This document shows positions 34,330 to 50,622 of a DNA stretch of 64,000 nt, one piece after another (the first letter of the stretch is position 1; each line of letters starts with the position of its first letter). Source of the stretch: Ciona intestinalis (lineage: Eukaryota; Chordata; Ascidiacea; Phlebobranchia; Cionidae); assembly GCF_000224145.3 (NCBI RefSeq), contig NC_020172.2:4431961-4495960 (forward strand). The letters run 5' to 3'. The position numbers were made by a program, and so were the translations under genes. Below the pieces are notes generated by a model. It had not been told where the DNA came from, made no database searches, and saw only the letters and a list, made by a program, of their open reading frames with translations.

Positions 34330-35169
34330 CTTTCTGTGTTATAGTAACTCAAATAATAAAAATAAACTGTTTTATTTCAACAGTAGATGATTGTTATAAG
34401 CATGTTTTTTTTTTTCATTAGTTATATATTATACAGGCCTACAGTTATAGTATATATTAAAGGCTATATAATATTTGTGTGTTAAGTGATAGTAACCTAT
34501 AGGAATAAACTGTTTTATTTTCACAACAGAGGAGTGTCATAAGCATGTTGTGCGACCCAAATGCTGGTTCTCCTGCAAACGTGGATGCAGCAGTAAGTAT
34601 TTCGATGAGTGTAATTCTAGTTAGTCATTCTATATAAACAAGTGTTTCATAACCTGCTCCAACCCAGTGGTTACTAATGGTTTGTCCAAATTGTTAGCCA
34701 TAAAAAATTCCAAAAAATATTCACTTACAAAGTTACATACTTGGTAACTCGTAAGCTGGCATGAGGTGTATGGAACAGAACACCCATGTTAAATACTGTC
34801 GTTCTCCAGTCGCGCGAGGATAAAGCAAGTTGTTACATTTGTTTATTCACATTTAACCAATTGTTGTTAATTGTAGATGTCCGTTAGGACAACTAAAATT
34901 AATCCATGTTTGGCGCTGTGGCTTAATGCTAAATAAGTCACCTCCCAAACAAAACAAAGAAAACCATTGACAATGCGAAACAGTACACGGAAAGCTTTCG
35001 TCTTCTGTTAAACTGTTAGAGTTGAAATGTGTATAAATTTTCGAGCAAAGGATTTATGAAAATAAGTAAATACTTTTTTTTGTATTTACAGAAGCAATAC
35101 AGAGAAAACTTTCCAGCTTTTAAAAAAGAAGTCACTCGGTTGGTTCGTTTAACTCAAGAGGCATTGTAA
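32289..35169 (+). CDS. UBE2G1: Ubiquitin-conjugating enzyme E2 G1
   Basis: Six exons (32289-32334, 33153-33255, 33627-33724, 33834-33949, 34530-34592, 35092-35169) give 167 residues, close to the 170 of human UBE2G1. The E2 fold is complete: N-terminal [31 protein letters not shown], the HPN motif (residues ~80-82), active-site Cys in [19 protein letters not shown] (about residue 90, followed by the acidic insertion typical of UBC7/UBE2G-type E2s), and [14 protein letters not shown]. The enzyme carries ubiquitin on the Cys as a thioester and hands it to substrates with RING ligases, as in cullin-RING and ER-linked degradation; this is family knowledge. The start is the only ATG before the conserved helix. 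A near copy of the exon 4 acceptor (TTTTTACCAGTT) occurs 51 bases upstream at 33782 but would break the frame. Confidence 0.96.
32919..33087. mobile_element. MITE family 2, in UBE2G1 intron 1
   Basis: Ends are inverted repeats, AGTGCTGGTGAAGAATCC on the left and GATTCTTTACTATTGCACT on the right. The interior is rich in telomere-like phrases (CCCCTAACCATTAATCCCTAA). Sister copies at 42381-42520 and 50623-50752. Confidence 0.65.
34298..34328 (+). repeat. AT microsatellite
   Basis: About 15 AT dinucleotides in UBE2G1 intron 4. Confidence 0.85.
34651..34849 (+). mobile_element. SINE, head-truncated, in UBE2G1 intron 5
   Basis: Begins at CTGCTCCAACCCAGTGG and runs to the GCGAGGATAAAGCAAGTTG tail. 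The tRNA-like A and B boxes are missing. Confidence 0.7.
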
Positions 35170-35664
35170 ACCATATTATCTCAGGTCTGATGCCGGATTT
35201 TCAAAATGGACATGTTTGCATGGTTGTAAATGACAAAATGGTGTGTCGGAAATGGTGAACTGCCCATACTGGCCCCCTTAATTTTAGTTAAGACTTCACA
35301 CAATGTTACAGTTACAGACAAATAGTTCAAAACCGCTTTTGTGCATGTGCAATTTTTTTCTCAGTTTGTTCAAATAACAAAGTTTTGTTGCTTTTTCTCT
35401 GCCTTCCATTTTCACATACATCATTTATTCAAAGAATTTCGGTCATTTACTTTTTAATCTCCAAGTATAACTGCTTACAAAGCCAGGTTTATCACTGGTT
35501 CTCTATTGAAAAACAAGTCATTTTTATTTGGCAAGTCCTGTATGTTTTAGTGTTAAATGTTGTATGTTATTTATTACCCTTAAACTGTTTCACCTCTTCC
35601 TTGTACATAGGTCTGCTTGAAAATACATTGTACAGGATAAGATTTGGATTTTGTTTCTTTAAAA

Positions 35665-35670
35665 AATAAA
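35665..35670 (+). terminator. Poly(A) signal of UBE2G1
   Basis: AATAAA about 500 bases after the stop, followed by GTGTGTTTGT, a typical GT-rich downstream element. Confidence 0.55.
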
Positions 35671-36586
35671 GTGTGTTTGTACTTAAAGGGCAATTAAGGA
35701 AACAGGAAAATTTGTATATAGACAGACCATTTTTTTAAAAGCAGTTCGCAGTATTTAAAAAACATTCATTCAAACTTTCCATGCAGAGAGTATATTTAAG
35801 TTTCTGCTTGATCATGGATTAGCTAAATAACGATCAAGTGAAAAACTTTTATGGTATGCACTATGCAGAAAGTATAACCAGCAATTATCGTCTCTGTGTT
35901 TGTGACATAACGATGGATGCAAGCAGAAAAGAGAATTTCTCTCTAAATTTTTATACCTATTGCAAATAATGGTTGTCGTTTACACTACCAGCTTTAAAAT
36001 TCAATGCTTGCAGTGACCAAATTTGTCTGCATCGAACATTCAAAACTAAATCCAACAATAATATAGTTTAAAGTGGAAAATGGTGGTTTGGGTACAAATT
36101 CGATAAATCATAATAACATTTTGATTTTGTTAATTTTAAAATGATTTGTGCAAGTAATATATTATATTTCATACAATACTACAAAATTTGATGTATAATT
36201 AAAATTAAAATATTTTAATTACAGCATTTTAAATAAAACAATAAGATGTTTTCCAATTTAACTTGACCGAAAATACAAATATTTAAAAATCGGTTCTTGA
36301 TATCATTTTATCATTTCAGGATTTTCGGTCTGATTAAAAAAAAAATGCAATTGAAAAAATGTTAAAATAACAGTTGTATGTGAACAGATATTTTAATCTT
36401 ATAGACTGGGCGGCTGTTATATGTGGGTCTGAATAAAATGATATGTTCTGTACATTAAATTAATATATGTACATCGGTACATAAAACTGTCATTGCACTT
36501 ACTTACATTAGCACCATAGTCTGTCATCATTAAAAAGCAAGTACCAAAATATTTACACTGTACCTGTGCAATAACACTTGGTGTTT

Positions 36587-36800
36587 AGTGTTAGGCTAAG
36601 TCGGAAGAATTCCAAGTTTAAAGAAATTTGAAATTCTACACAAGCAAAAATGTTGGCTATTATAAAAATATTAGGAGCATATGACTTATAAAGGAAAACA
36701 ATTTTAAATGTTAGGCTTAGACAGGAAAATCCTAATTCCAATTAAATTTAGAATTCTAAGCAAGCAAAGCTGTTGGCTACAATATTTGGAAAAATATATA
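36587..36800 (-). repeat. Tandem duplication, two diverged ~118-bp units
   Basis: TGTTAGGCTAAGTCGG near 36588 and TGTTAGGCTTAGACAGG near 36708 each lead into AATTCTA(C/A)(A)CAAGCAAA and TGTTGGCTA. Confidence 0.7.
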
Positions 36801-36849
36801 GATAGGTGTAAAATTATTTTTTTTTCAATAATATTTAAACTAAAATTGC

Positions 36850-42019
<5,170 letters not shown>

Positions 42020-42380
42020 TTTTCGGAACAAAAGTCAATAAAGTTCACAAATTTATCATAAAAAGTTTGACTTTTTTCTCCGAGTATTTTTCGTCTTTTA
42101 TCCGTGCTCAATAAAAAGTTTCCCTATGTTATAACGTGCATGTCACATTATACACATTGATTTGTAGGTGATTAAGCTGTTTGAAAGACCTGTATATATA
42201 TAATACATATATATTACATATCATAATTATTTGTATTTGATATGAATATGATAATAGAGATGAAGGAGCGCAAACCATGTGGATATTAAGATATATTCCT
42301 ACAGAAGTATTTACCCTCTGCGTCTAAACTGTGAGAAGTTGTATGAATGTCTAAATACAAAGTCACTCGTTATACTTTAT

Positions 42381-42520
42381 GGTGCTAGTGAAGAATCTTC
42401 CCCCCCCCCCACCATATTTGCTAACTACTAACCCCTATAACCACTAACCCCTAACCATCAACACCTAACCCCTTAACCTAGGGGTTAGCAAATAAGGTAG
42501 GAGGGGATTCTTCATCTACT
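42381..42520. mobile_element. MITE family 2
   Basis: Strong palindrome: GGTGCTAGTGAAGAATC with a C13 run on the left, GGAGGGGATTCTTCATCTA on the right. The interior is CTAACCCCTA repeats, and TTTGCTAAC and GTTAGCAAAT also pair. Confidence 0.7.
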
Positions 42521-43338
42521 TTATTTATTACTGAGTATCAGAAACACATAAATACAAAATGTAACAATAAGAAAAAATAAAAAAGTATACAAATGTAACA
42601 AGTTAAGTTAAAACTGTAGAATTTTATAATAAAACTAACTACATATTATACCAAACATATTACAGTAACTATATACTAATAATACAGAATAAAATTAGCA
42701 AATTACGTAACTAATAATCACAAAACAACACACTCTGGTGCGAAGGCCGATAGTTCGCGAAATTGTCAACCATTTTCCGCATGAATAGTTTCTCACCCTA
42801 CGTCATACTTCGTGCATGTGATAGGGGAGTTTTCGTGCGTTTCTATTTTGTAAGGTGAAAAATCCCGAAATATTGTCACGTCTTTAATTCGTTGTATGGA
42901 CCGGTCATTTTACACAAATACACAGCAACACGTTCCAGACATATTAATCAAATATGCGACTTTATAATATACAGTTTTATTATAATCAACAAAATGACGT
43001 ATTCAGAATATAAGTTAGACAGTTTAACAGTTTAAAATTGCGTTTTCAAAACTTGAGTTAGCCGATGTCGACGTTACAATGAATTCTGGTGTTGTTGCTG
43101 TACTAGTTGTCGTGTCCATATGTATCCTAGTAACAAAATAGGAATCCACCGTATTCCCGATATACAGCGAGTGGTATGCTCTTTGTTAAGCGGCATGATA
43201 ATTTCGGCTTATTTTATTAAAATGACATTATGGCGTATTGTACAAGTAACACATCCGACGAAATGGTAAAGCAAATGTACAAACAGTATCAAAAACCGTA
43301 CTTTTCTGCATTCGAAAATTACAATAACTGGTTAAAAT

Positions 43339-43532
43339 AGTAGTTTGGGAAAGACGGGACACCTTCAGTACATGATATCCAAATAAGCTTATCATGTTTT
43401 AAACAATTAACAACGGTCTATAGGAGTCGTAAGAGTACGGTTTCCTAATTCTTGAAATGTCTTTTGTTTACTGCCAAATGGGACAAGAAATTAGAATAAA
43501 TATGTGTCCCATCTTCCCCTACCCTACTATAT
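43339..43532 (+). mobile_element. MITE family 1, forward copy
   Basis: Full-length subfamily A copy, 69 bases from the stop codon of calcium sensor gene A and pointing toward it. Confidence 0.85.
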
Positions 43533-43600
43533 AACCAGACTGAAACAATTTTATAATAAAGCCAAATAGTGAGAGTTATAGTTTTTAAAAAATTAACAAT

Positions 43601-44994
43601 CTAATCACCAATCTGAAGCAACATAACTAAACTAGGCTCCAAACGAGCAGCTATTTGAAACTCTTTCAGTGTAACTTGTTCATCTCCGTCTTTATCCATT
43701 CTAGAAAAGATGCGATCTGCTCTTTGCTGGGGAGTTAGTTGTTCTGGTAATATGGTGTACATGATATCCTCGCCGACGAGCAGATATACGGACTAATAAA
43801 AATATTTCAGTTAAAGGTTACAGTTTATAAATAGGTTATGGAGTAGGGTGGGGGAAGATGGGACACCTTTTATCTTCATTTTCTCGTTCCATTAAGTAAT
43901 AAACAAAGAATATTCAAAGAAATATAAAACCGTATTCTTACGACTCCCATAGACCAATGTTAATTGTTTAAAATACAATCAGGATGTTTGGATATTATGT
44001 GTTAAAGGTGTCCCATTTTCCCCCACTCTACTATATAATACAGTACTGTGTAATAAGAGGGGATACTGTCAGCACCTAAATCCCATATTTCCTGACCTTC
44101 TTTTAAACAAATAACAAACGCGGGTGTCTGCTTAATCCTGTAAAGGTTGTTTGTTTGCTTCCAAAATGAGACGAATATAAAGAATAAAAGCATTTCCCAT
44201 ATTACCCCACGTTACTATAGTGTAAAATACAACGTACCAATATACAGGAAAACCAAAAGGCCTAAACGCTTGACAAACGTGAATATATTTAAATGGCTTT
44301 CCATCCGTTTTAAGAAACAACAAAATAATTTACAAATAGAAAACTAAATCTTACTCGAATCATGTTTCTCATTTCAACTCTCGTAATTTCACCATCCCCG
44401 TCTACGTCATACATACTGAATGCCCACGTTAGTTTCTCGTCCACCGTACCACGTGACATGAGTGACAACGCGCACATGAATTCGCGAAAGTCGATTTTAC
44501 CGCTACCGTCACGATCATAGGTCCTAATAATAAATTGAAAGAGAGTGAACGACATTTTGTTTTGGTCATGTTTTTTCACTGGAATAAATATATAAGGATG
44601 GGGGAGGATGTAACACCTTTTCATTCAACGATATCCTCTCGACTCCCATAGACCGTTTTAATTGTTTAAAACAAGATCAAGATATTTAGATATTACGTGC
44701 TAAATGTGTCCCGTCTTCCCCACCCTAATATATATTTACACAAAGTCGCAACTACAGTGGAAAAACTACATACATCATTACAAACCTGAAAGCTTGTTCT
44801 GCAAATTGTGAGCAATCTCCTGCCACAAACATTTTCTTGTAAAGTGCTACAAACTCTGTTCTGGTGAGGTAACCAGTTGGACATTCTTTACGAAAGCAGG
44901 CATACCATTCCTTTATTTCGACCTCGGAAAAGTAAGTGCTCGTGTACAAGTCTTTTAACACAGCAGGATTTAACTTGGCAGCTTTTTGACCCAT
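43601..44994 (-). CDS. Neuronal calcium sensor A (visinin/hippocalcin-like)
   Basis: Three exons on the minus strand (44786-44994, 44355-44523, 43601-43792) give 189 residues, the usual size of the recoverin/NCS family. MGQKAAKL at the N terminus fits N-myristoylation. EF-hand 1 is degenerate with the family's Cys-Pro (FRKECPTGYL). EF-hands 2-4 have canonical 12-residue loops: DRDGSGKIDFRE (73-84), DVDGDGEITRVE (109-120), DKDGDEQVTLKE (159-170). Such proteins bind calcium through EF2-4, expose the myristoyl group and move to membranes to regulate receptors and kinases; that is family knowledge. C-terminal LEPSLVMLLQIGD resembles the hippocalcin/VSNL branch more than frequenin. Exons 1 and 2 have the same length and phase as in gene B (46823-47939), so the two arose by tandem duplication. 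Both introns are filled with MITEs. Confidence 0.94.
43839..44037 (-). mobile_element. MITE family 1, reverse copy in sensor A intron 2
   Basis: Full-length subfamily A copy; two bases separate it from the next element, which lies in the opposite orientation. Confidence 0.88.
44040..44220 (+). mobile_element. MITE family 1, forward copy, subfamily B, sensor A intron 2
   Basis: CAGTACTGTGTAATAAGAGG to TTACCCCACGTTACTATA, with the B mark AAATCCCATATTTCC. Confidence 0.8.
44588..44733 (-). mobile_element. MITE family 1, reverse copy with deletion, sensor A intron 1
   Basis: Ends are clear (AAGGATGGGGGAGGATG; CCCCACCCTAATATATA); about 50 interior bases are missing. Confidence 0.82.
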
Positions 44995-45296
44995 TTTCAA
45001 AATTGAATCACCTCTAAAATAAGTCTTCTGTGGCTGCGTATTTTCTTGAATAATATAGAAAACCTTGAATGCCAATGCTATATAACGAATATATGTATGC
45101 GCTTCAAAATAATCCGCAGAGAGGCCAATTCAGATGCCAAATCAATGACAGAAAATCGAATCTTAACCTGTGTTTGTCCACCTTATCCGCATACAATCAA
45201 CGTTACGCAACAGATTTAAAGCCAAAATATTAAAAACTGACATAAATCTGACAAAATGCGTAAACGAATTAACTGTCAATCAAGTAAATTAATATA

Positions 45297-45385
45297 TAGT
45301 AATGTAGGGGGAAGGCGGGACACATTTGGCACATAACATCCAAATATTCGTGTTTTAAACATTAAACAACGGGCTCAGAAAACAA
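45297..45385 (+). mobile_element. MITE family 1, right-truncated forward copy
   Basis: Left end AGTAATGTAGGGGGAAGGCG; sequence leaves the element after AACAACGGGCTC. Confidence 0.7.
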
Positions 45386-45564
45386 GACCATTATTCACGT
45401 CAATATTATATGTTTTATGAACGTACGGGTTTTTGTATACAAAACATAAACTCAAATTATATTATGCACTGTGGCATGGCATAAAAGATCATAATTTGTG
45501 TAGTTTGATAAAACGACAACGTTTAGTTAGTAAAATCCCATACGTTAAACGGAAAGTGAAGTTA

Positions 45565-45764
45565 TAGTAGGGTAGAAGGAAAACGAGACACCTTTAGCAC
45601 ATATTTTACAAATATTCTGATCTTGTTTTAAACAATTAACAACGGTATATGGGAGTCGCGGGGATATACGGTTTTAAAATTCTTTAAATGTTCTTTGTTT
45701 ACTACCAAATGGGACGAGAAAACAGAATAAAAATGTATCCCATTTTACTCCATCCCACTATATA
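45565..45764 (+). mobile_element. MITE family 1, forward copy (reference copy)
   Basis: A whole copy of the ~200-bp element that dominates this window. The ends are imperfect ~30-bp inverted repeats, consensus TAGTAGGGTGGGGAAGA on the left and its complement TCTTCCCCCACCCTACTA on the right, flanked by TA. In the forward sense the inside reads AGCACATAATATCCAAATATC, then TGATCGTGTTTTAAACAATTA, GGTCTATGGGAGTCGTGAGG, then TTTGTTTACTACCAAATGGG. There is no open frame, so the element is non-autonomous. Which transposase moves it cannot be told from here; a TA duplication is consistent with a Tc1/mariner- or related-type source. Confidence 0.88.
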
Positions 45765-46014
45765 GGATTCTGTGGTGGGCAGAATCATAATTTTTTACAG
45801 CAAAAACAATGTACGTGAGAATGTATAGCGTTTTTAATACTTTACTGCTATACATTATATGCAGTCGTACACTCCAAATTATGCGTTGTACCTTATTTGC
45901 CTTCTATTTAAATTTGTAATTCATGTTTAACACAGACAAATGATTTATTTGTAAATATATTTATAAAGCAAACAATTCCGACTTACTGTTCCTTATAACA
46001 CTAATTGTTTAATA

Positions 46015-46110
46015 ATATTTTAGCAGCTCATCCGGTATAAAAACGTAGTATATTTCCAACGTTTCATCTGCCATACGGCCAGACTTCATCCCGACGCTTT
46101 GTATGGAAGT
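46015..46110. mobile_element. Palindromic element family 3, one end
   Basis: CAGCTCATCCGGTATAAAAACG, then GTATATTTCCAACGTTTCATC and the GCCATACGGCCAGAC centre. The second arm is decayed. Confidence 0.6.
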
Positions 46111-46212
46111 AACGGAATATTTATGTAATATTTATGCTTTGTAGACTGCGCGTAAAAGTTTATTAAAAAAACATGCTAACATTCTACCATGTTTATCCAG
46201 GTATGTATATCG

Positions 46213-46409
46213 CAGGGTAGGGTAGAATGGGACACTTTTTCTTTCTATTTTCTCGTTCAACTTGGCAATAAACAGAGTACGTTCAAAGGATTCCAAAACC
46301 TCGTATTCTCACGACTCCCATATAAACCGTTGTTAATTGTTTAAAACACGATCAGGATATTTGGATAATATGTGCTAAATATGTCCCATCTTCCCCCACC
46401 CCACTATAT
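46213..46409 (-). mobile_element. MITE family 1, reverse copy
   Basis: Full-length subfamily A copy with an unusually good right end (TCTTCCCCCACCCCACTATATA). Confidence 0.87.
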
Positions 46410-46601
46410 ACTAATCTTGTATATACATCACTCATATTATAACCCAAGAGACAATTTCTCTGTTTTATACAACTTGGTATAATAACAACTTCGTGTTCGT
46501 ATATAAACATACAGTTATACAATTCTTATGTGTACCAAGACATGTAAACAAACGGCATGAAACAAAACCTCGATGCCTATGAAGGGGAACAGCAGTATAT
46601 A

Positions 46602-46791
46602 ACGGTGGGGTAAGATGGAACATGTTTTTTATTTATTTTCTTGTTCCATTCGGTAGTTTAAAAAGGATATTTACAAAAATTAAAACGCTATCCTTATACG
46701 AATCTAAAAGCGTTGTTTATTGTTCAAAACACGATCAGTAAGCATGGGATTTAGGTGCTAACGGTATCCCACCTCACCCTACAGTACTATA
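46602..46791 (-). mobile_element. MITE family 1, reverse copy, subfamily B
   Basis: CGGTGGGGTAAGATGG to CTCACCCTACAGTACTATA; ends 31 bases from the sensor B stop codon. Confidence 0.82.
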
Positions 46792-46822
46792 AGTTTGATT
46801 GGCTGAAACACTAAATTGTCTT

Positions 46823-47939
46823 TTATTTATCACTGGTTTCTCCTTTTTGTTGAACCTCTCCCCCTCCCCCAACTTGTAGCAACATAACAAGACTTAAATC
46901 TTCACTAGCTGCCTTGCGGAATTCTTCGACTGTAATTTGGTCGTCACCGTCTCTATCCATGCGAGTGAAGATGCGATCCACTCGTTGCTTTGCTGTAAGA
47001 CCATCTGTCACAATCTTCGCCATCGCTTCTTCCCCAACCATTTTGTAAATAGCCTGTTGTACAAATGTACAATGTTAAACCATATGCAGTTTGAGTAGGG
47101 CATGAATTGTTTCGGACCCTTTTATTGTTTTTGGTCTGATTTTTTAAATTATGAAACACCGAAAATCTGTTTGTATTTAAGTTTTCAAAAAAAAATATAA
47201 AACCATTGTATATATAGTAGGGTGGGGAAGACGGGACACCTTTATCAGGTAACATGATATTTGCGTTTTAAACAAATTAAAACGGCCTATGTAAGTCATG
47301 AGGGTATTGTTTAATTCTTTGAATGTTCTTTGTTTGCTACCAAATGGGACAAGAAAATATACGAAGGTGTCCCATCTTCCCCCACCTTACTATATGTCAT
47401 GCGTTTTACGAAGGCTATCAATCAAATAATTAATCGACCGATATAATCTCTAGCATTTCCTTCCGGGTCACGTGGCCATCGTTGTCCATATCATACATGC
47501 TGTAAGCCCACTTGAGTTTTTCGTCGAATGTACCGCGTGAGGTGACGGACAGCGCGCACATAAACTCCTTGAAATCGATCGTTCCATCTCCGTTCTTATC
47601 AAATGTCCTATTTTATAAACAGTATTTAAAAAATACGACACAGATTAAGTAGGATTAGGTCCGGATCCACTACCACCAAAATAACGCGATTTTAATCCCG
47701 CATATGCACGATTGTGAGATTAAAAAATACCTGAAAGCGTGCTCTGCAAAAGCGCTGGCGTCCCCGCTTGGGAAAAATTGTTTGTAGAGCTTTTTGAATT
47801 CCTCCAGTGAAAGGATGCCGGTCGGGCAATCTTTTCGGAACGATTTATACCACAGTCTGATCTCACGTTCTGTGAAGTCTGTGTTGTTTACCATGTCAGT
47901 AAGAACGGTTGGAGACAGTTTAGAGTTTTGCTTTCCCAT
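46823..47939 (-). CDS. Neuronal calcium sensor B (visinin/hippocalcin-like)
   Basis: Three exons on the minus strand (47731-47939, 47439-47607, 46823-47053) give 202 residues. [10 protein letters not shown] is the exact myristoylated start of vertebrate hippocalcin and VSNL1. EF1 is degenerate ([15 protein letters not shown]); EF2-4 loops are [12 protein letters not shown] (73-84), [12 protein letters not shown] (109-120) and [12 protein letters not shown] (159-170). [11 protein letters not shown] and [11 protein letters not shown] look VSNL1-like. The C terminus extends past the usual end with a Gly/Glu/Lys tail ([16 protein letters not shown]). Exon 2 must end at a poor donor (TCG then gtcgat), because the frame stops two codons later and exon 3 starts in phase 0; this gives LEIIS-AIYKM where relatives have LEII(E/V)-AIYKM. 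The role should match sensor A: calcium-driven membrane signalling. AATAAA overlaps the stop codon. Confidence 0.94.
47211..47395 (+). mobile_element. MITE family 1, forward copy in sensor B intron 2
   Basis: Full-length subfamily A copy with near-perfect ends; its right end is 43 bases from the weak exon 2 donor. Confidence 0.87.
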
Positions 47940-48954
47940 ATTTACCTACTTACAAATTTCAAATAAATTACAAAAAACTCTCTGAAAATTAATTACAATT
48001 TATCAACACCAAACATAATTAAGTGAAATCAGTAATTCAAACCTAAAAAACCAACAACTAAACACAATGAGTGTACACTGTTCCACAACAACTCGTTCGA
48101 TCAGCTCTTTCTAGTTTATTAAGGCGGATAACGTTAAGTCTCAATAGATGTTGAACAAAACTTCTCGAAATTGAACGGAAACGCTTGACAACCGACAACA
48201 AGAAGCAGACACCAGTTTGAACGAGTCAGTAAAGCTTTGACAAAACATCTTTCGATTTCCGTTTTGTTTTACACGTACACGAAGGCAATCGACCTAATGC
48301 GTTCATGCAGCCTCAGTTCACAGTAATAACTATCTATACTAACTGACTCATATTCTAATAATCTTATCCTATATATACCTATATGACAACAATATGCACA
48401 AAATCAGTCGAAATTCGGTTAACTTAGTTTAGCGAGATGCCTTTAGGCTTTGATATGCTAAATTTACCGTGTATTGCCACCCGATGCGAACACTTAATTA
48501 ATGCTTCAATACACTTAACTGCAAGTGACGCGCCTGAATTTCTAACGTCGAGTTAATAAATTTCTTCTCTAAATTAAACGCCGAAATAGCGCATTGAATC
48601 CATACACCTCCATATACCAAAAGCAAACAACACTCCAACGAGCGCAAGCAAAGATACAATGGAATATTAAGTTTCAACCGTACATAATGCTTACATTGAA
48701 CTGAGGGGATGGGATTTAACACAATTTAAATACGTGAAACTGAAAAAAAAACATTTCGGGATAAATGCATCTAATTTTTATAAATTTAAAACCATTTCAC
48801 TTAAGGTTGATATTTAAACATTTTGCCAACGGTCGCGTTTGCGCCTGTTTTCCGTTTAAATTTAGATAAATAGCCTACAATATGTTGCTTTAACTCGCAC
48901 GGTGAGTAAAACTGTTTATATTTACCCTATTAGTTTTTTTTTTTGATTAAAACA

Positions 48955-49248
48955 TAGGCAGCGCAGTGGTTAGCGCGCTATGCCAGTAACCCATAGGCCA
49001 TGGGTTCAAGGCTCGTCGCTGCTATAGTTGTGGGCGTATGTACCCTTGGGCAATTCCTTCAACCCAGTGGTCACTGATGGGTTGTCAAAACTGTTAGCCG
49101 TACAAAAAAAACACCGACAAAATTACGTATACTTGGCAACTTGTAAGCGGGCACGAGTTGTATAAAACAGAACATATAAGGGTTATAACGACTGTCGTTT
49201 TCCCGCTATGCGAGAATAAAGCAAGTTACATTCATTCAATTATTCATA
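48955..49248 (+). mobile_element. Full-length tRNA-derived SINE
   Basis: A-box-like GCGCAGTGGTTAGCGCGC and B-box GGGTTCAAGGC sit ~35 bases apart at the head, as in a tRNA promoter. The body has GGGCAATTCCTTCAACCCAGTGG and CTGATGGGTTGTC; the tail has GTAAGCGGGCACGAG, ACTGTCGTTTTCCCG and GCGAGAATAAAGCAAGTTAC, then ATTCATTCA repeats. This is the reference copy for the other SINE fragments in the window. Confidence 0.82.
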
Positions 49249-49859
49249 GGTTAGTCAGCTTTAACAGAACCTACACAAACTCGTAGTAAAATCAAGCATA
49301 GCCTTTGTCTATATATTCGCTACATGTTCTATAGTTTAAGATAGAATAATTATTATTTGAACATCACTTGCCGACTCAACACAGTATGTCTGTTTCTATA
49401 GACATCTCGCTTTTATATATAAAAGTAATATATCTGCGTTTAGCGTATTTAAAGGTCTCATATTTAATCTATCAATCTTCTTTCGCGCTTCAAGATACTT
49501 AGATTGCAATCCATCAACCCTGCAACCTTGTAATAGCGCCACGGATTTTCACAATTTACTTAAATGCTTCAATGCACTTCAGCTGGTTATCCCCTTATGG
49601 CATCTAGGCGCTTTTACAAATTTGAAAACCAAAACAAAAATCTCGAAACCTTTTAAATCGCCTTTGATGGGAAATAACTGATCCGAGTTTAATTACTGTC
49701 CGCAGTTTTTAAGTAATCAAAAAAGTACGCTGTAATTTGATTGACGCTCCGCTTCATTTCTCGCCGTTCTCTTTTACTTAGCAATCACAGCTGTATACTG
49801 TGTATACCTACCTTTGGATGTACGAAGAACTGACTTAATAATAATAACAATCAAAACTA

Positions 49860-49960
49860 TATTTGTCTCTTCGATTACGGTATCGAAGATTAAAACGAAA
49901 CATTTTAATACAAAAAGACAGAATAGGGCTAAAACAACAGTTGTTAAAACACGAGCTTTA
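49860..49960 (-). repeat. Reverse copy of the 323-487 repeat family
   Basis: ATTTGTCTCTTCGATTACGG, then AAAACAACAGTTGTTAAAACACG. Similar to the family seen at 323 and 1518. Confidence 0.5.
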
Positions 49961-50267
49961 TAACCTATATTTACATTTAATTGGAACAAAAAAAAACATG
50001 GTGGCTACACGCAGAGACTTGAACAATTTGGTGAACATGTTTTACATCCAACTTAAAAGCCAGTAGAAGGAAGCAGACCAATCGCAACGATATTGATCAA
50101 GCTTAGTCCATTTTCCCATTCTACACCCCTACCAGCCCATATGGTTAAAACTGATTACACCCGTTATCAGACCTTAAACCCCGCGGATCGATCGCACCCT
50201 TGATAACAAATCTGCTTGCGTCAGATATTCAATACATGGGGATTACCGGAACACTATAGAGACATAA

Positions 50268-50460
50268 AGTAGGGTGGGAGAAGACGGGACACCTTTTCAC
50301 TCGATTTTCTCATCCCATTTGGTAGTTAACAAAGAACATTCAAAGATTTATGAAACCATATCTTCACGACTTCCATAAACTGCTATTTATTATAAAATAA
50401 GATCAACATATTTGGGTATTATGTGCCAAACGTGTCAAATCTTACCCAACAGTACTACAT
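50268..50460 (-). mobile_element. MITE family 1, reverse copy
   Basis: Full length, AGTAGGGTGGGAGAAGACGG to TTACCCAACAGTACTACATA. Confidence 0.83.
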
Positions 50461-50622
50461 AAAAGCGTAAAACAGCCTACACACCTAAAAACTCCACGGT
50501 CCGTGATTTCGGCTGCGCTGATGCATGACTGAACAAAAACGACAGAGAACCATCACTGGTGCGGTTAATGCGGTCGCCTAATTGACCTTTTTGCTTTTAA
50601 ATACGTACTGTATCTCATATTA

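Larger units (their letters stand above)
35170..36849. other. UBE2G1 3' UTR and convergent intergenic DNA
   Basis: The right part, up to the TBC1D23 stop codon, is AT-rich. It has a ~110-bp sequence shared with TBC1D23 intron 6 (36145-36250 against 38030-38140) and a tandem duplication at 36587-36800. No exon is seen. Confidence 0.5.
42020..43600. other. Intergenic stretch between TBC1D23 and calcium sensor gene A
   Basis: Should include the TBC1D23 promoter next to 42019. Holds a family 2 element, a short repeat shared with ~7.9 kb (42875-42920) and one MITE family 1 copy. No exon seen. Confidence 0.5.
44995..46822. other. Intergenic DNA between the two calcium sensor genes
   Basis: Contains the presumed promoter of sensor A, four MITE family 1 copies or fragments and one family 3 element. 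No exon or residual duplicate of the sensors is seen. Confidence 0.5.

Noticed and set aside
35385-35669. 94-codon plus-strand frame after UBE2G1
   Set aside because: Lies in the 3' UTR before the poly(A) signal, with no conserved features.
48955-49030. tRNA-like A and B boxes
   Set aside because: The head belongs to a SINE with body and tail; it does not fold into a full cloverleaf with a plausible acceptor stem. The same holds for 6068-6140.
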